A stretch of 64,000 nt of DNA from Planococcus citri (GCF_950023065.1 NC_088680.1:41404559-41468558), one strand, 5' to 3'; positions 34,767 through 48,135 are shown, numbered from the stretch's first letter. Made by a program: numbers and translations. Notes: generated by a model from the sequence alone, not told the origin.

Positions 34767-36180
34767 CTGAAAAAATGATCAATAAAATTTACCAAATCAG
34801 TAATAGTTTCGTAGTTTTGAGTAAATCACTGGTATAATAATTTGGCAATTGGAGGCAAATTTTTGGTAATTTGATATCTTTGACGTCATAAAGTTAGTAG
34901 GTAACATTTGGCTAATTACTGGTACGTGCGAGTACCTTTCAGAAAGTTAATGAATAGCAGTGTCAAATTTTTGAAAGCGATCTTTTGACATTTAGTCGGA
35001 CGTTTGAAAACTTGAAAAACATGTTAATGATATCTCATTATATAGAGTTAGGAGCAAAAAACATATCCATGATTTAAAATTTTCCTCGCAAAAAGACTTT
35101 ACCCTCAAGGGGTTCCTACTCTATAACTTCAAACCCAATTATTTCAGAAAAATAGTTCTGAAGCAAACAACTGTATAATGTAAAATTCAACGAACATGAT
35201 ATGTACATATATAAATTAATCCAATTTTAAATTTGAACATGGCTTACTTTTGAATCAACTCCGTTCAAAATTTGATTTCAATTTCAATTCTACTTTTAAT
35301 CAATTCTATTCTAAAATTTAATAAGAATTACTGGAATTTTCCAAACTCTCACCTTGATTCCTAGCTTTATAACCGCTGATGACGTTTCAAGAAATCTCCC
35401 TCCCTTACAATATTTTGTGAGTAATTGTTATTTGAAAGATTCGTCAGATTAAAAAACTGGGATGGAAAACTGAGGAGGGGAGGGAAGTCAGGGAAGAACT
35501 TCAGCACATCTTGCTCTGATGCTTTATTTTGGGAGAAAAATGTCTTTGCAAAGAATACTCGTATCTTAAATCTTATGTTACCTGTTTTTGAGCTTTTTTC
35601 AGTTTTTTTTTTCTTAACTTCATAAATTGAGCACCCAATTCATCTTAATACATATGATCATTAAATCCTAGAAATTCCATTAACGAATTTATTTATTTTA
35701 TTTAATGAGCCATATACAGCAACTTATCGGCTAGAGGCTCATAAATATTACGAGTGAAAATGTTTTCCTAAATTCGAACATATTTCATCATTAATAAATT
35801 TATGCCCGGATTTAATTTTAAAGTGAATGTTTAAAAATACTCAGATTCAGCATGAACCATAAGGTAGGTATTTGTTTCTTGAAAAATATTCAATTGATTC
35901 AGACTTCTTTCACTTCTCAGCGTTAATCTTAAAATTTTGTTCAATTGATCATTTTTCATTGCCTATTTTACAATCGTTGATTTTTTGAATCAAGAATTGA
36001 GAGGTTGATTAAGTAAATAATTTTTTTTCCTGTTGGGTTTGTTTGAAAAGTAAAAGATCGCTTACTTAGGTACTGAGAGAAAATTAGCGTTTTTCTGCGT
36101 CGGTTTATTGTAGATAATTTGTACTTCAGGTTTTCGATCTACTTTCAATTTTTCTTTCACAAGTACCTACACAGAACCGT
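34767..36180. other. AT-rich non-coding DNA
   Basis: No gene or clear element seen. A TTATTTATTTTATTTAATGA patch near 35690 is low-complexity. Confidence 0.4.
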
Positions 36181-37740
36181 AGAGAAATTCAATTAAAAAT
36201 CACACCTTTTATCGAACGTACAGTTGTCACAATTTCTAACGGTACGAATGTGATTGTCTGCAATGCCCAGGCTCCAATTCCACGTGATCTTTTTCTTATT
36301 TATTTTCTACGTCGAATAATTCGTTAATAAAGGCTTTATTCGTCGCGCTATATAGGACAAGGAACAGGGATCTTATTAGAACTGTGTGTAAAAAGCTGTC
36401 AGATGAGAAGCGTGCACACGTAGAAAGCAAATATTTCGGATTGACGATTTCATTAAAAACATAGCCTAGCACACTAGCAACGACCTTTCTCTTATCGTAT
36501 AGCCTGCGATATCGTGTTCCGACGAGAGGGTAGCGAAAAAGAAAAACGAGGAAAGAAATAGCGGAAGAAATGAGACGGAGAAATGTATATAGACTTGACG
36601 TTGACTGGACAGAGAAAGAGAACGGGAACATGAGGAAGAATTTCTCTATTCTTTATTTGGAAAATGGTTTTTTAACGAGCGTTCGTGTGTGAAGTATTGA
36701 TGACCTTTGCTCTCTCTGTCTCCCTCTCATCCTGTGAATACCTCTATTACATTACGAAATGTAGTACGAGACTCGACACCATCTACTACAATTTGAGCTT
36801 TCTGCGATGACGATGGTTGTATAGGTTGTTATACCTACAAAACCTACTACATCGTAAGGGTGTGACTATATGATGGGAAAATCGTCCAACTAGTCTTCAA
36901 TTTGGCGTGTAAAATGAGTGTTTTCGATGTGGAATACGAGTAGAGTACTCGGCTAGTAACAAAAAAAAAAAAGCCTTTAGAAAGTAGCGAACGTTCAATT
37001 TTAACGTCTCGTTTTTCTCTCACTCTCTCAGCACTCTACAGAGTGCCGATGACGACAATGTTTCGAGTATTCATCTGTACTATAGAAAGGTGGTAGAGGT
37101 TGTATCGATTGTGAAACGTTATTGACTTTTTTTTTCTTATTTTTTGTCAGATGAAAAAAAAAAATTGCCAATCGAAAGATTTTTTTAATGTTCGTTATAA
37201 ACGAAACGATTCCAGATACTGAGCCTTTACTGCTATAGTATGTTCCACAAATAAAGGAAACGTTTTCAAAGTTTCACAATTAATAAGAGTTTTTCTCGAG
37301 TTGCCCCGTTCGATAACCATACCATACAAAAGGAAAAGCAACTACGAAATTGGCATTCTTGTTAGTTACTCTCCTTATATATAATATAATAATGTTCGAG
37401 AGATGTTTCGTTATTCGAAAATAACTTCGTGGCGAAAAGATAGGGAAAACAGGCTGGCAAATTGGTAAGAAATTGATCACATTGTCGAGATGCTTCGAAT
37501 AGCGCTGTTACTACTTAATTTGTTTGAACTCTTGACCAAGATAAATCAATCGATGGTTGCTTGATTGGATTTCTTTTTTCCATTATACGTGATTAAAAAG
37601 TATTCCTTTTTTTGCGTCTGTGTCTGTTTTTTCCGCCAACTTTTACGAGGAATTTTTTGGCGTGAGGGCTGCAGTGATGTGCAATTTATTAAGTTGTGAC
37701 GTAACGAGTGTAATGTGCCTCTATATACTTAGTTCGTTTT
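36181..37740. other. Single-copy-looking CpG-containing block
   Basis: It lies about 1 kb upstream of the first in-frame KCC exon and has no similarity to the repeats of the window. Purine-rich (36530-36640) and TCTC-rich (36710-36730, 37015-37030) patches are present. The 111-codon minus-strand frame 36631-36296 has no recognisable domain. It is a plausible location for intronic regulation or an alternative promoter. Confidence 0.25.
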
Positions 37741-38676
37741 TCTTGAGATGGGGATAAATTGATGGGGTATTTGATGCGTTATGTGAAGTGCTTTGGGACT
37801 TGATTGTTTTAATTTGGAGGAGTTGGTTTTAGAGGATGGTATAGACAAATGAATCAGGCTTTGGAAGTTTATAGTTGCTGTGAAATTGAATGGCAGTTTA
37901 GGAGATTTTCTTTTTGGAAAATTAAGTGCCATGATTTGATTTTTTTTTCAAAATCTGATCATTTATGAAGGAAAGGTGTTTTGAACTGATGAATAAATGA
38001 ATTAGTTTACTTACTACTTACTTATTATCAGAAAACAGCTGGTTTTTAGTGCGGTAAATACTAAATAGGTTCTCATTCTCAAGTGGAAAACTGTCCAAAA
38101 ATTACTATTTTAAAGTTATTTTGAGGTTTGAATTTGTTGGAAAAAAATTTATATCGTGTTCACAATTGTCAGTTAATTTTTGAAACCCATACTAATTGTA
38201 AAAAATAATTTTTCGAGAAAACGAACCATTCCCAACTGCTCAAAGTGCATAATTTTTTCAGGAGGTGATGTTAAGGAGGTGTTCAAGAAGGTTCTTTTTA
38301 AAAAATGCTAGTGAAGAAACTTTCTAATTAGATATTAATGAAAAACAAGAGTTTTTAAAAAGTTTTGACTGTAGGAATTTCAAAACTTCTGCATTTTCCA
38401 AAGAATCTCTTCAACATTAAGTGATTCCTATTTACTCAAAACTTTTTGAACCCTTTTCTCATCCTAGTTTTTCTCTTTTCAATTAAAATTATAATTCTGT
38501 GCAAAAATGATTTTAATCAAAAAAAAAAAAAATCCAATACGAACGTTACAAAGTACAATTTTGTGTTGGATATTTTTTTTGCTATTTGCTCATTTAAAAA
38601 TTTCATTTCATTCCGCTGAGTTGTATGTATTACTGCGAAGGGTGTAGTAATTGAGTATTTTGAATTTTTTGTGCAG
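37741..38676. other. AT-rich non-coding DNA up to a KCC splice acceptor
   Basis: No gene or clear element seen. The last bases form an acceptor: TTTTTTGTGCAG ending at 38676. Confidence 0.4.
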
Positions 38677-38751
38677 GATCGGCCTCATTAACGGGGTACT
38701 TCGGCGAATTTTGGATTAGAGCTTCGATTGAGGCCATTGAAACTATAGAGG
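38677..38751 (+). CDS. kcc: K-Cl cotransporter (KCC), probable N-terminal cytosolic exon
   Basis: A 75-bp exon follows a good acceptor (TTTTTTGTGCAG) and ends at a donor (GAGG|GTATGAG). In the frame that joins the next KCC exon it encodes 24 codons including GYFGEFWIRASIEAIETIE plus one base, G, which with AA at 50612 makes a glutamate codon. The first two bases complete a codon begun in an unidentified upstream exon. The KCC N-terminal tail is cytosolic and poorly conserved, so homology cannot be judged by eye; support comes from splice sites, phase and the acidic junction with exon 50612. There is no ATG in frame, so the start codon lies upstream. It could instead be an alternatively used exon. 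Confidence 0.55.
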
Positions 38752-41700
38752 GTATGAGCAGTACTATTTTTCTTTGTTTAGAGTTTAAGTACTTTATTTT
38801 TGATTTCCCATCTCTCGCAATTTATTAATACGGAGAACCGATGCAGTGATTGCCAAATTGGTTTTTAAAAAAATATAATTTTTCATTTGAACGCAGTGAA
38901 CATCTTCAAAGATAGGTAGAAATTACCTACTCGTTTTTCTCAATGTCCTAAAATCGCCCGAAATCAAGGGATTGCAATCGATGTTTTAGAGTCAGCAAAA
39001 ATAACATGCTGCAATCACCATCCAATAACTTTCATATTCTCTGCCTCGATTTGAGCTTGAGAAAAAATTGTTTATCCTATCTTAGTGGAATAGATGAGTT
39101 TAACTAGAGAAATTAATACCTACTACAAGATTTGAATTTTCTCCAAGTGCTTAAAATAAAGCGGGTGTATGGATCTAAAATGTTGAAAAAAATAAACTTA
39201 CCCAGGTACTGAGTATCGAGAATTAGACTTCTTTGGGGTCAAGGTCAATAGCTTCCCATTTTAATTCAGGATTTTGAAGTCGACCAGTGCATCGAATGAT
39301 GCCATCGTATGCTAGATTAAGCATACTGCATGCTCATATTTTCCCATTTTATTAATTCTTCACAATTATTCAGAATTTTTTCTGGAGTGATTTTTTAGAA
39401 TTTTAACAAACAATGACTTCTTGCCCTGAACAAACCAAAATACAAGGTTAAAACCGTATTTATTGAGCAAATCGAATGTTTTTCATAGCTTTGCTCCTCA
39501 AATTCATAAACAGTCAATTTCACTTCTCAGGGTAGTTCTCAAAAGAAAGACAAATTTTGAAATGCATTATTTTGAAAAACAAAAATCATATTTTTGGAAA
39601 GTTTCGGTGAGAATCATTTGTATTTTTATTGGTGCCCCTGATCACTTTTCTTGTGTTGGTCGCAATTCAATCACCCGGGGGAGAGGGTACCTACAATAAT
39701 TGAAAACATGACCTTTGACTTGCCTGATGCAATTAATATACTCGTAGGTAAATCGTAACAACTAAGTATTTGAAAAAAAATTTATCAAGTAATTCTAAAA
39801 TTGAAAACAAAAAAAAAACATTTTAAGTAATAAAAACATAATCATATTATATTTCATTCAACTAGTAGAAGAAAAATTTAAATCTAATGACTACTTGTGA
39901 AGAATAAAAGATCATTTTACTAAGAAATTCTGAACAACAAATTAGGTCATTTTAAATTTCTATGGTAAACAACAGGCGAAGAAATCTTACGTTTCAGAAC
40001 AGCTATAAATATACCCACAATGACAACTTATAATTTTATTTCTGATAAATGAAATAAGAAAAGTAGATATGATTTTCATTAATACTTACGATTTTACCGA
40101 TGGAACGACGTTGGTAACTTACATTTTAAAAAACACACATTCAAGCCAGCTAGGGAATTTTTTGAACTAGCACTCATACAGAAGAGCCTGCTATGAAACT
40201 CTCATAACCAAAATTTTGAACACTAAATCAAGTTGATTTTAGATTTTTTGGAATTTTTGAAAATTTAAAAATTCCAAAAAGCCATTTTTATAGCGATTTT
40301 TCAATTTTTTTGTAATATGTAGATACATACAAAAACTACCGATTATAGTTCACTTTGGAGCACCCAGCTGTGTTCTCCAATTTTCTCCAAGAATTTTAAA
40401 TTGCACTGGAAGACTGAAAAATAAACTTTGACATTTGTGATTTGATTGGTGTTTATTGTTGGGCACCATTTTGACGTTCCAGAAATGCCAGCTCAAATCT
40501 TGCATCTTCAAAACAAACTTTTCAGTTCCAGAAATAATGATTCAAATTTTCCAAAACTGTACACCCAGCGTTTTTTTTTCAAGATATCGTTTTATGTGCT
40601 TGAATAACCCCTCATAACTTGAAAACAACTGCTTTTGAAACATTTTTAGCCTTTCCATAAGGATTTTAAATTTCTATCAAAAATTGGAGAAACTTGTTGG
40701 AGGCTGTAAAATGGTCCAGTTGTATTTTTTATTTTTTTTTCGAGTCGGGTGGTCATGTAGACGTGAACACGTTAGACCATATCTTGGCAAAAAAAAACTG
40801 CTCGTGATTAGGGTAGATATGCCATTTTTAAAAATTTGAATTTTTAAATATTTTTTTCTGGAATTTATGAAATGATTAAAAGTTAACCTTCAGACAAGGA
40901 GTCCTGGTACTTCGCGATAACTATCTAAAAAGGTCGAGAGGTTACCCAATAAGCACCAACCAAAGTCAAAGATGCTGAACTTGTTTCTTGAGAAAATTGA
41001 AAACCAACTGAAAGCTGTAGAAAGAACTTGAAATTGACAGTTTTCGTCTGTGGGAAAAGAGATTGAAATAAAGCAATTCATTTTCACTGGTTCATTTTAT
41101 TTGAAAAAAAATGCATATGAAAAAGTTCGAAAATTGCCATTGAAATAGCTTCTTTGAATTTTTAAAGCTTTGAAAAATACTTTAAAAATCCAAAAATGAA
41201 CTTCCTTTCATAAAATTCTGGTTGGGGGAGTGGGGTTTCCGGAACATACGTTTTCAATTTTGCTTGGTTTTGTTCAAATCAGAAGCTACCTATTCGAAAG
41301 GTACTATCAACTGAAGAAAGTTCTAACACTCGACCGAAAAATTTGAAATTTTTCATTCGCTTTATTGAGGTCATTTGGTCATAATTTTTTGCTCGGTTTC
41401 ATAAAAATTGAAAAAAAGTTGAAAAACAACCCACCCAATTGTACAATGTGAGTAGGTATATTGGGAACCTAATCTTTCCAAGATGGTCAATCTTGAGCTC
41501 TGCATAAGGGTTTGATACCTTTGATGAAATCCATGACCATAGAGGGTGAAATTTCAACGGCTAACATCTGCGATCGTAATCGAACCAGGACGAAGGTACT
41601 TAAACTCAAAAATATCAGTTAATTAGACAAACGAATTCATCACAACTTACACTAGGCACAGTTTACTGCGCATCTGAGACCATAACTGCTGTTGAAAGTG

Positions 41701-42640
41701 GATTTCATAATGCAATGGCCGTTAAAACAAAACCATAATGAAATATTACCAGAGCTGCAGCCACCCAATTCCATTTTTTGAGATTTCACGACGTCTTTTT
41801 AAAAAATTACTGCCTTCCAGATACTCTGTTTCTCAATTACAGGCCATAATAGATGATGAAGTGAGGATCCTGTGGTGTCTTAAGAGCCTTAGATGGATCC
41901 AATCAAGAAACTGAAGCCATAATCGTATTCTACATCTTCAAAAGCCTTAGATGGATCCAATCAAGAAACTGAAGCCATAATCGAATTCTACATCTTCAAA
42001 AACGTGCTATTGAATGATTTTCAATTATAGCTTGCACTTCTAGTGCTAATTTGAAAAATGAAAGTTCATCTTACCTACAACTGTTGAGATTTTCAATTTT
42101 TATGATTTACATTTTCACTCTCAAACAATTTTTTCTATTGGAAAATTTATCTAATGTCAATTTCTTTGAAACACGTATTTTCTACTAAAAATTTTGCTAA
42201 CATTATTTTTTCTCTAAAACATATATTTCAAAGCATGAAAATTTGAATTTTTATTACGAAATGTTAACGTTAAATGTGGACTCCCCTCCCCTCCAGAGGT
42301 CCGCAGGAAGTTGAAAATTGAACGTAGCTGCTATTCAGGCCCTCCAGGCACTTATGCATAATTTCATGATGTCGTGTTTATTGTACGACTATAGACGCCT
42401 TTAACTTCAATTCCTCTCTGCTGGGCAATAAAAAAATTATATTGCAAATTTTGTCTTTTAGTAGAAATTGCATTGGAAATTCATCATTAGTGAATACAGT
42501 TTTCGAAAAAATGGCATTAGAAAAACGTATTATTATAGAGAAAATGCGTTAGAGAAAACGTCATAGAATCCATTGATTTACTTACTACAAAAAACGGCGT
42601 GATTTTAATCGAAATTGTCCAAAATTATATGATAAAAGTT
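38752..42640. other. First part of KCC intron, AT-rich
   Basis: No gene seen. It contains faint F1-like phrases (for example TTGGAGGCTGTAAAATGG near 40695) and a 58-bp tandem duplication listed separately. The 78-codon frame at 39463-39699 has no recognisable domain. Confidence 0.4.
41891..42006. repeat. 58-bp tandem duplication, 2 copies
   Basis: AGATGGATCCAATCAAGAAA begins at 41891 and again at 41949. The copies are almost identical (CGTATTC against CGAATTC), so the duplication is recent. Confidence 0.9.
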
Positions 42641-44440
42641 CTGATACTCTATCTACCTTATCTCTGTGTATGTAGACTGTACAGGTTTAGATAAATATGT
42701 ATTATAATACCCGTACCTACTTCTATATTCGTTCATTACACACGTATATTTAGTAGATACCTTTGCGGCAAAAAAATTATGAAAATTATGCTCGCTCGAA
42801 TTGCTCTCTGTTTTAGCTCATAAAACAACAGGAGAGAACGCGATAACCTAGTTTTTCAAGTAGCGCAGTTTTTTTCTCCTTTTTTCCCCACCACAGCCTG
42901 CTAAATCTCTCTCACTCTTTCTGGCAGAGGCGTTTGCAAAAGGATGAGAAAATAAAGAAACGATTTCGAGAGCTTTATTTCAGTATGCGTATAATTTGGA
43001 GTCGAAACGTTTCGCTTAAGGGGTAAGAGATATGGCAGGACGAGGCAGCGGGCGAAAGAAAGAGAGAGAGTGGCAAATGAACGAGCTCAATGAAGTATAC
43101 GAGCAGGATACGCGATTAACAGCCAATTAAAAAGCAAGTCTGACAATGGCAGAAAATGCTTCCACAGTGTCGGAGATTTAATTTAGATAAAGAGATGGCG
43201 AGCCAGGCAGGGTAAAAGCGGACCAAGATTTTCGGTTACTACTACAACACTATACGAGTATACTGCTGCAGTAGAGCGCGAATTAATAGTACGACTATAA
43301 TATAGCTATAGTAGAGCTATATACTCGTACTTTATATAGGAAAATTGATATAAACGAGGAGTCCGCGAAGACGGTTGATAGGGCGGGGAAACGACACACC
43401 GGGTAGTGTAACGTTGTTTACACGAAATGGCGGTGTAATAAATTTCACGGCGCGCTTTTCGTTTCGTTTTCATACAATAAATCTAACCGAGCTCGGAGAA
43501 TTGGAAAGGTGAGAAATTTCCCGATGGAGTCGGCGTGCTCCAGGAATAAGACGGGGGTGCGGGGATAGGATTTTAAAGAAAATTCGAGCAGACGTGGCGT
43601 AACTTCGGAGCGAGAGTTTTTAAAATTCTGCCAACGAACCGATACTCTGTAGGTTGCTCGAGTTAAGGATATTAAAACGACGAAATGAGAAACTACCCTT
43701 CTATTTTTTTTCTGGCTTTTTTCTTGAGAGAAAAAACTCCGAGTACGTTTTGTGTGACCTTTACCTTTAAAAAATATTAGTCATAGAGAGAAAAATGAGC
43801 ATTATTTTTTGGGTAGAGCTGCGATATCATTGGTTGGGTAAATTTTCCAATAAAACTTCACAAACAGGGCAGAGTTGTTTATGGCGTTATCGATGCTGGT
43901 CGAAAGTTAATACCGAAGTTAGTAGGTCCTTTTTTCAGAGTAGGGTATTGGAAAATTTTATATTCCCTGGTAACCTTTTCTCTTCTTCGTATAGTATCCG
44001 AGACTATAGGAACGTGACTGAAAAAAAAAACCTAGAACTTGCCCAGTTTACCCAATACACTCTGATTGAATCGAAAAACCCAAGAATGTTTGAAATTTTA
44101 TCGAATACCGAATACATAGAATTTGTATAGAAGGTGGTGATTTAATTATACGACTCGGTTAAAGGGTGGTGGGATGCCTGTGTAAACGTTAAGGGGGGTT
44201 TGGCTGCGAGCCAAGTGTATTGGGAGCCAAGCCAACCAAGCAATGTCAGGGCTTTCTTCGTGAGAGAATTTCTCGTATGATGAGTTGCCAAAGGCTTTGC
44301 GGTAAGAATTTGTAATTTTGTTGACAGTCGCGAGAATTTTGAAACTTGTCGAGATAAGAAGGTGTAAATTTATCGTCTCGTTTGTTCCTTTCCTCTTGTT
44401 CGGATTCAATATTTGACTAATCTACATTATAAGAAATAGT
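42641..44440. other. Single-copy CpG-containing block in the KCC intron
   Basis: It is CpG-rich compared with its flanks, particularly 43010-43640, with no match to the repeat families. It includes a GAAAGAAAGAGAGAGAG purine run near 43054. The 111-codon frame 43795-44130 has no recognisable domain. Candidate enhancer or internal promoter. Confidence 0.25.
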
Positions 44441-44498
44441 ACAGGGTGTCCTGTCTAGTGTTTGAAAAATTTCAGATTTGTTGCAGAAAAGAACAATT

Positions 44499-44787
44499 CA
44501 GGGTGTCTACCAGGTCGCTATAGCGTTAAAAGTCGCGAAAAGTCGCGATTTTGAAAATAGGGCGCTGAAGTCGCGAAAAGGTCGCGATTTTCGCCAAAAA
44601 TACCAAAAAGTCGCTATAAATTGTCCAAACTTCAAATTTTAAAAACTTTTCTTATTTTTAGTTAATGGCGATTTGGAAATTATTTTTTTTGGGGGGGGGG
44701 GAGGTACTTTTAACTGAAAAAAAGTCGCTAAAAGTCGCGTAAAAAAAGTCGCTATTTTTGAAAATTAAATTTTGGTAGACACCCTGC
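44499..44787. mobile_element. TIR element with CAATT duplication and internal GTCGCGA repeats
   Basis: The terminal repeats CAGGGTGTCTACCA (44499) and its complement (to 44787) match over 14 bp. CAATT lies directly outside both ends (44494-44498, 44788-44792), a likely 5-bp target duplication. The interior repeats AAAGTCGCGA many times near both ends (about 44530-44600 and 44720-44755), and a G run of about 10 lies near 44692. No transposase frame. I do not assign a superfamily. Confidence 0.8.
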
Positions 44788-45099
44788 AATTTTTACTGTA
44801 AGATTTCTTCAGTTTTTAAAATAAACCATAAAACAATCGAAACTGTGGAGTTGATCAAGTAGTGCTGATTTAAATGCTTGGGACCTTCACAAGAGTACCT
44901 TTGAGACTGATCAGTTAAAATCAACTTCTCTAATTTGTAGATGGGTCGAAATGTTTCTGTTTTCAAATTCTTTCCAGATTCACTCCGATCAATGCTCACA
45001 TTAATGAGAACTCTCGAAATTTTATTCGAATGATATATCTGACGTTCTCAACTGTTGGAATTATTTTTCCACCGGGCATAGGTATATCAATAGAGCAGA

Positions 45100-46282
45100 T
45101 GAAATATAACATCATCAGACAATATTTCAGGACCTGAAGTGCTTTCTTCAATTTTTGATGAATTTTTAAACTTTGAATCTGAAAATGCAAATATTTCTAA
45201 ATTTTAACAAATTGAACTAAAAAGCTGAAATTTGGTGTGTGCTCCATTTTTGACCCTCCAAATTGACTGAGGACGGATTCGAGCCATTTTGAGTAACTCT
45301 GGAGCCTCCAGCAGATTCTTGGAAAATGAAATTGCCTCAAAACTTGACATACAATGAAGTTGGAAAGCTAAAATTCACTTTATACTCAATTTCAACATTC
45401 TGAGTCGATTGAAGGTGGTTTCAAGCTGTTCTGGAGCCTCCAGCTATGTTTTTGAAATTCTGGATCTTCAAAAAGTGCCATAGAAACTGTATTAATTAAT
45501 TTTAGCGTGTACATATGAACGTGATTGGTGTTTGTAGGTGGTCTATTCGACCGATTATGCATCATTTCTTCAGGGATTTTATTATTGAAAACTTGACACT
45601 TGTACGGTTTAAAACCGATAGAAATTTGATTTTAGGAAAATAATGTGTAATCGTCCACGTACGTTGATCACCACCAAAGCACCTTCGTCTGTCTCAAGAT
45701 TGCGACAGATTCATCATTTACTGAGTTGCAAATATAACTACGAGTACCTACTACTTATCTTTGTGGACACTTTGATTAATCATTGGCTTTGAACGGAGCC
45801 AGGACGTTTGTGTGCAAGGGACAAGTGTTATCTCCAAGAATTGGGTTGTTTCTTGTTACCTGTGGCAAGGAAAAAGTTATTATGGCACTTTCTGAAAATT
45901 TGGAATTTTAAAATGTGGCTGGAGGTTCCAGAGCGGCGTTCAACCACATTCAATTAACTTGGCGTTTTGAAAAATTAGGGCATAAAACAAATTTTAGCTT
46001 TTTAATTTAATTGGGTGAAATTTTGTAAAAATTTCAACTTTCAAAAATTTGCTGTGAGCACCAGAACTGCCCAAGACGGTTTGAAACCGTTCGCAATTTT
46101 GGGGGGAGGGGGTGCGGAAGAGGGCTAGAAAATAGGCTACTTATCAAAATTCAGCTTTCCAGGTCAATTTGGTGAAATTTTGAATTTTTCACATTTTGAC
46201 CTAAATTTTGGGCTGCTAATACCTATATTTTTACCGGATCTTTCGATTTAATTTCGTCCGGTTGAAGAAATTATGTGTCAGT
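45100..46282. mobile_element. Foldback family F1 copy or copies, left end degraded
   Basis: F1 arm phrases occur in both orientations: CTGGAGCCTCCAGCAG (45299) and CTGGAGCCTCCAGC (45440) against GCTGGAGGTTCCAGAG (45919). The right end near 46230-46282 (TCTTTCGATTTAATTTCGTC, ending ATGTGTCAGT) is the inverted counterpart of the family's left terminus. At least two rearranged copies may be fused here. Confidence 0.55.
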
Positions 46283-47396
46283 ATAATGATGCCTCCTTTG
46301 TACTCGGAAGTAGAAAAAAATCAAGATTGCCTACTGAAATCTATACCCAATTTGTGGTACTTTAAATACGGAGGTACTTCGGAATGTCGTTCGAAAAGAC
46401 CTACATAATATTTAAAATTTTCAAAGTGCTGACATTTTTTGTGGGGCATTGAGAGTTCTACACGCTAGATCGTGTTTATTTTTTGTCTGAAGTCAAAATT
46501 GAAGGCATTGCAGCATTTTAAAAAAATTAAAGCATTTCAAATTCACAATTTTTATATATTTTTCAAGAATTTGAGTGCTTTTAATTTCAAGTTTGGGTAA
46601 AATGAGTAAATACAAATACCCACATACAATTCAACTTAACAAAACATGTTACATATTTTCATCTTTTGCCTACCTACCGTCAAAAATAACGAAGCTATCA
46701 TTGATTTAAGTCAGCTTCAATATTTTTCACTTAATTGTATGCAATTACGTATATCAAATGTCCTTTTGTTTGAAGATCATTCAATGGTGTTTAAGTTCAG
46801 TTGTATTCATTTTGCCTAAACTCAAAACTAAAGGCGCTCGTGTTTTTGGAAAATTAAAAAGTGCAAAACTTTTTGATCAATTTGATTTTTTCATTTTCGA
46901 TTTTGATCCTAAGAAGTGGGATAGATATATTTTTCTCATCGGTGTGTTAGTGTGAAAAGTTGATTGAAATCAAATGTTTCCCCTTCAAAAATCGATTTTT
47001 TAAATTAATTGATTTTTTTTTCATTTCAATCATAGTTTAAATTTTTATCATTTGAAGAAAACAAAATCAAAAGTCAAAAGCAACCAGTGAACATACCCAT
47101 AAAGCAAAAACTCTCTTGTAAATCAGATGGTTTGTGAACTGAAGTCACATACCTCGGATTCTGCACTGTTCGTCAAATAAATTGTTGAGGAAAGTGGAGA
47201 ATTTTTCATTTTTCCCCTTCCCCTCCAAAACACCCCAAGTGAGAAAAAATATAAAATTTAAGTGGAGAAAATTGGTAATTGCGCGTAATTTTCGAAAAAT
47301 TTTCTCCCTCGCTTCGTTCGGGTCAGTGTAGCTCATCAACGTTTTCACGAATTGACAGATGATGCAATAATCTTGATAATTTCATCAATAATATCA
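46283..47396. other. AT-rich intron DNA
   Basis: No gene seen. The dispersed motif GCAAAAACTCTCTTGTAAAT is at 47104. Confidence 0.4.
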
Positions 47397-47641
47397 TACT
47401 CTCTAAATTTGAAACAGTCAATTTCACTGCTTAGCAGTCACGACATTTTGCCTTTTTAAAGCAGTAGTTTTTTTTACTGCAAAACAGTGAAAAATTACTG
47501 AATTGGTCAGTAAAAAATCATTTTGACTGACCAATTCAGTAATTTGTCACTGTTTTGCAGTAAAAAAAACTACTGCTTTAAAAAGGCAAAATGTCGTGAC
47601 TGCTAAGCAGTGAAATTTGACTGCTTTAAATTTAGAGAGTA
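47397..47641. mobile_element. Near-perfect 245-bp hairpin element
   Basis: The two halves are almost exact reverse complements from TACTCTCTAAATTT at the left edge to its complement at the right, with a centre near 47523 around TGACTGACCAATTCAG. Very few mismatches separate the arms, so insertion or gene conversion was recent. A diverged half-like relative lies 300 bp downstream. TA at both edges could be the target site. Confidence 0.9.
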
Positions 47642-47947
47642 AGTGAGGGGGTGAGGGAGTGTACACCCGGACCACATAAATTTTCAAAAATTCGGAAAAT
47701 TGAATCAAGCATTTGAAATTTGGCTAGATGGTGAACTTTCGATGCTATTTCAGTTTTTCTGTGGTCTAGTTCAAATTTTTTTTGACAGTTGAGAAACCTC
47801 ACTTGCAAGTAGAAACTACAACGTTGACAATTGATTGCGTAAAATTGAAAGAGAAACTAATATCTGCATGCAAAAATTTTTTGAAAAAATTAAATTGTTT
47901 TGTACGAAGAGAACTACAAACTTTCATTATTTCTAATCAGGATTTTC

Positions 47948-48135
47948 TACTCTCTAAATCTGAAACAGTCAAATTTCATTGTAAAAAAGGTAAAATGTCG
48001 TGACTGGGATAAACAGTGAAAAAGGTTGCTGCTGAAATCAGTTATTTTAAATTTTTTACTGCTGACCACAGTAGTTTTTGACTGGTCGATGCAGTAAATT
48101 CTTCATTTCTGACTGATTAATTCAGTAATTCCAAA
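47948..48135. mobile_element. Diverged partial relative of the 47.4-kb hairpin element
   Basis: CTACTCTCTAAATCTGAAAC, the AAAATGTCGTGACTG word and the GACTGATTAATTCAGTAATT segment appear in the same order as in the left half of the neighbouring hairpin. The right arm is missing. Confidence 0.65.

Noticed and set aside
16682..38751. Direct coding splice between the 16682-16769 segment and exon 38677-38751
   Set aside because: The open frame of the first leaves two bases and joins the second in a frame that stops after 13 codons. In the frame needed for KCC the first segment has stops (TAA) near its end.
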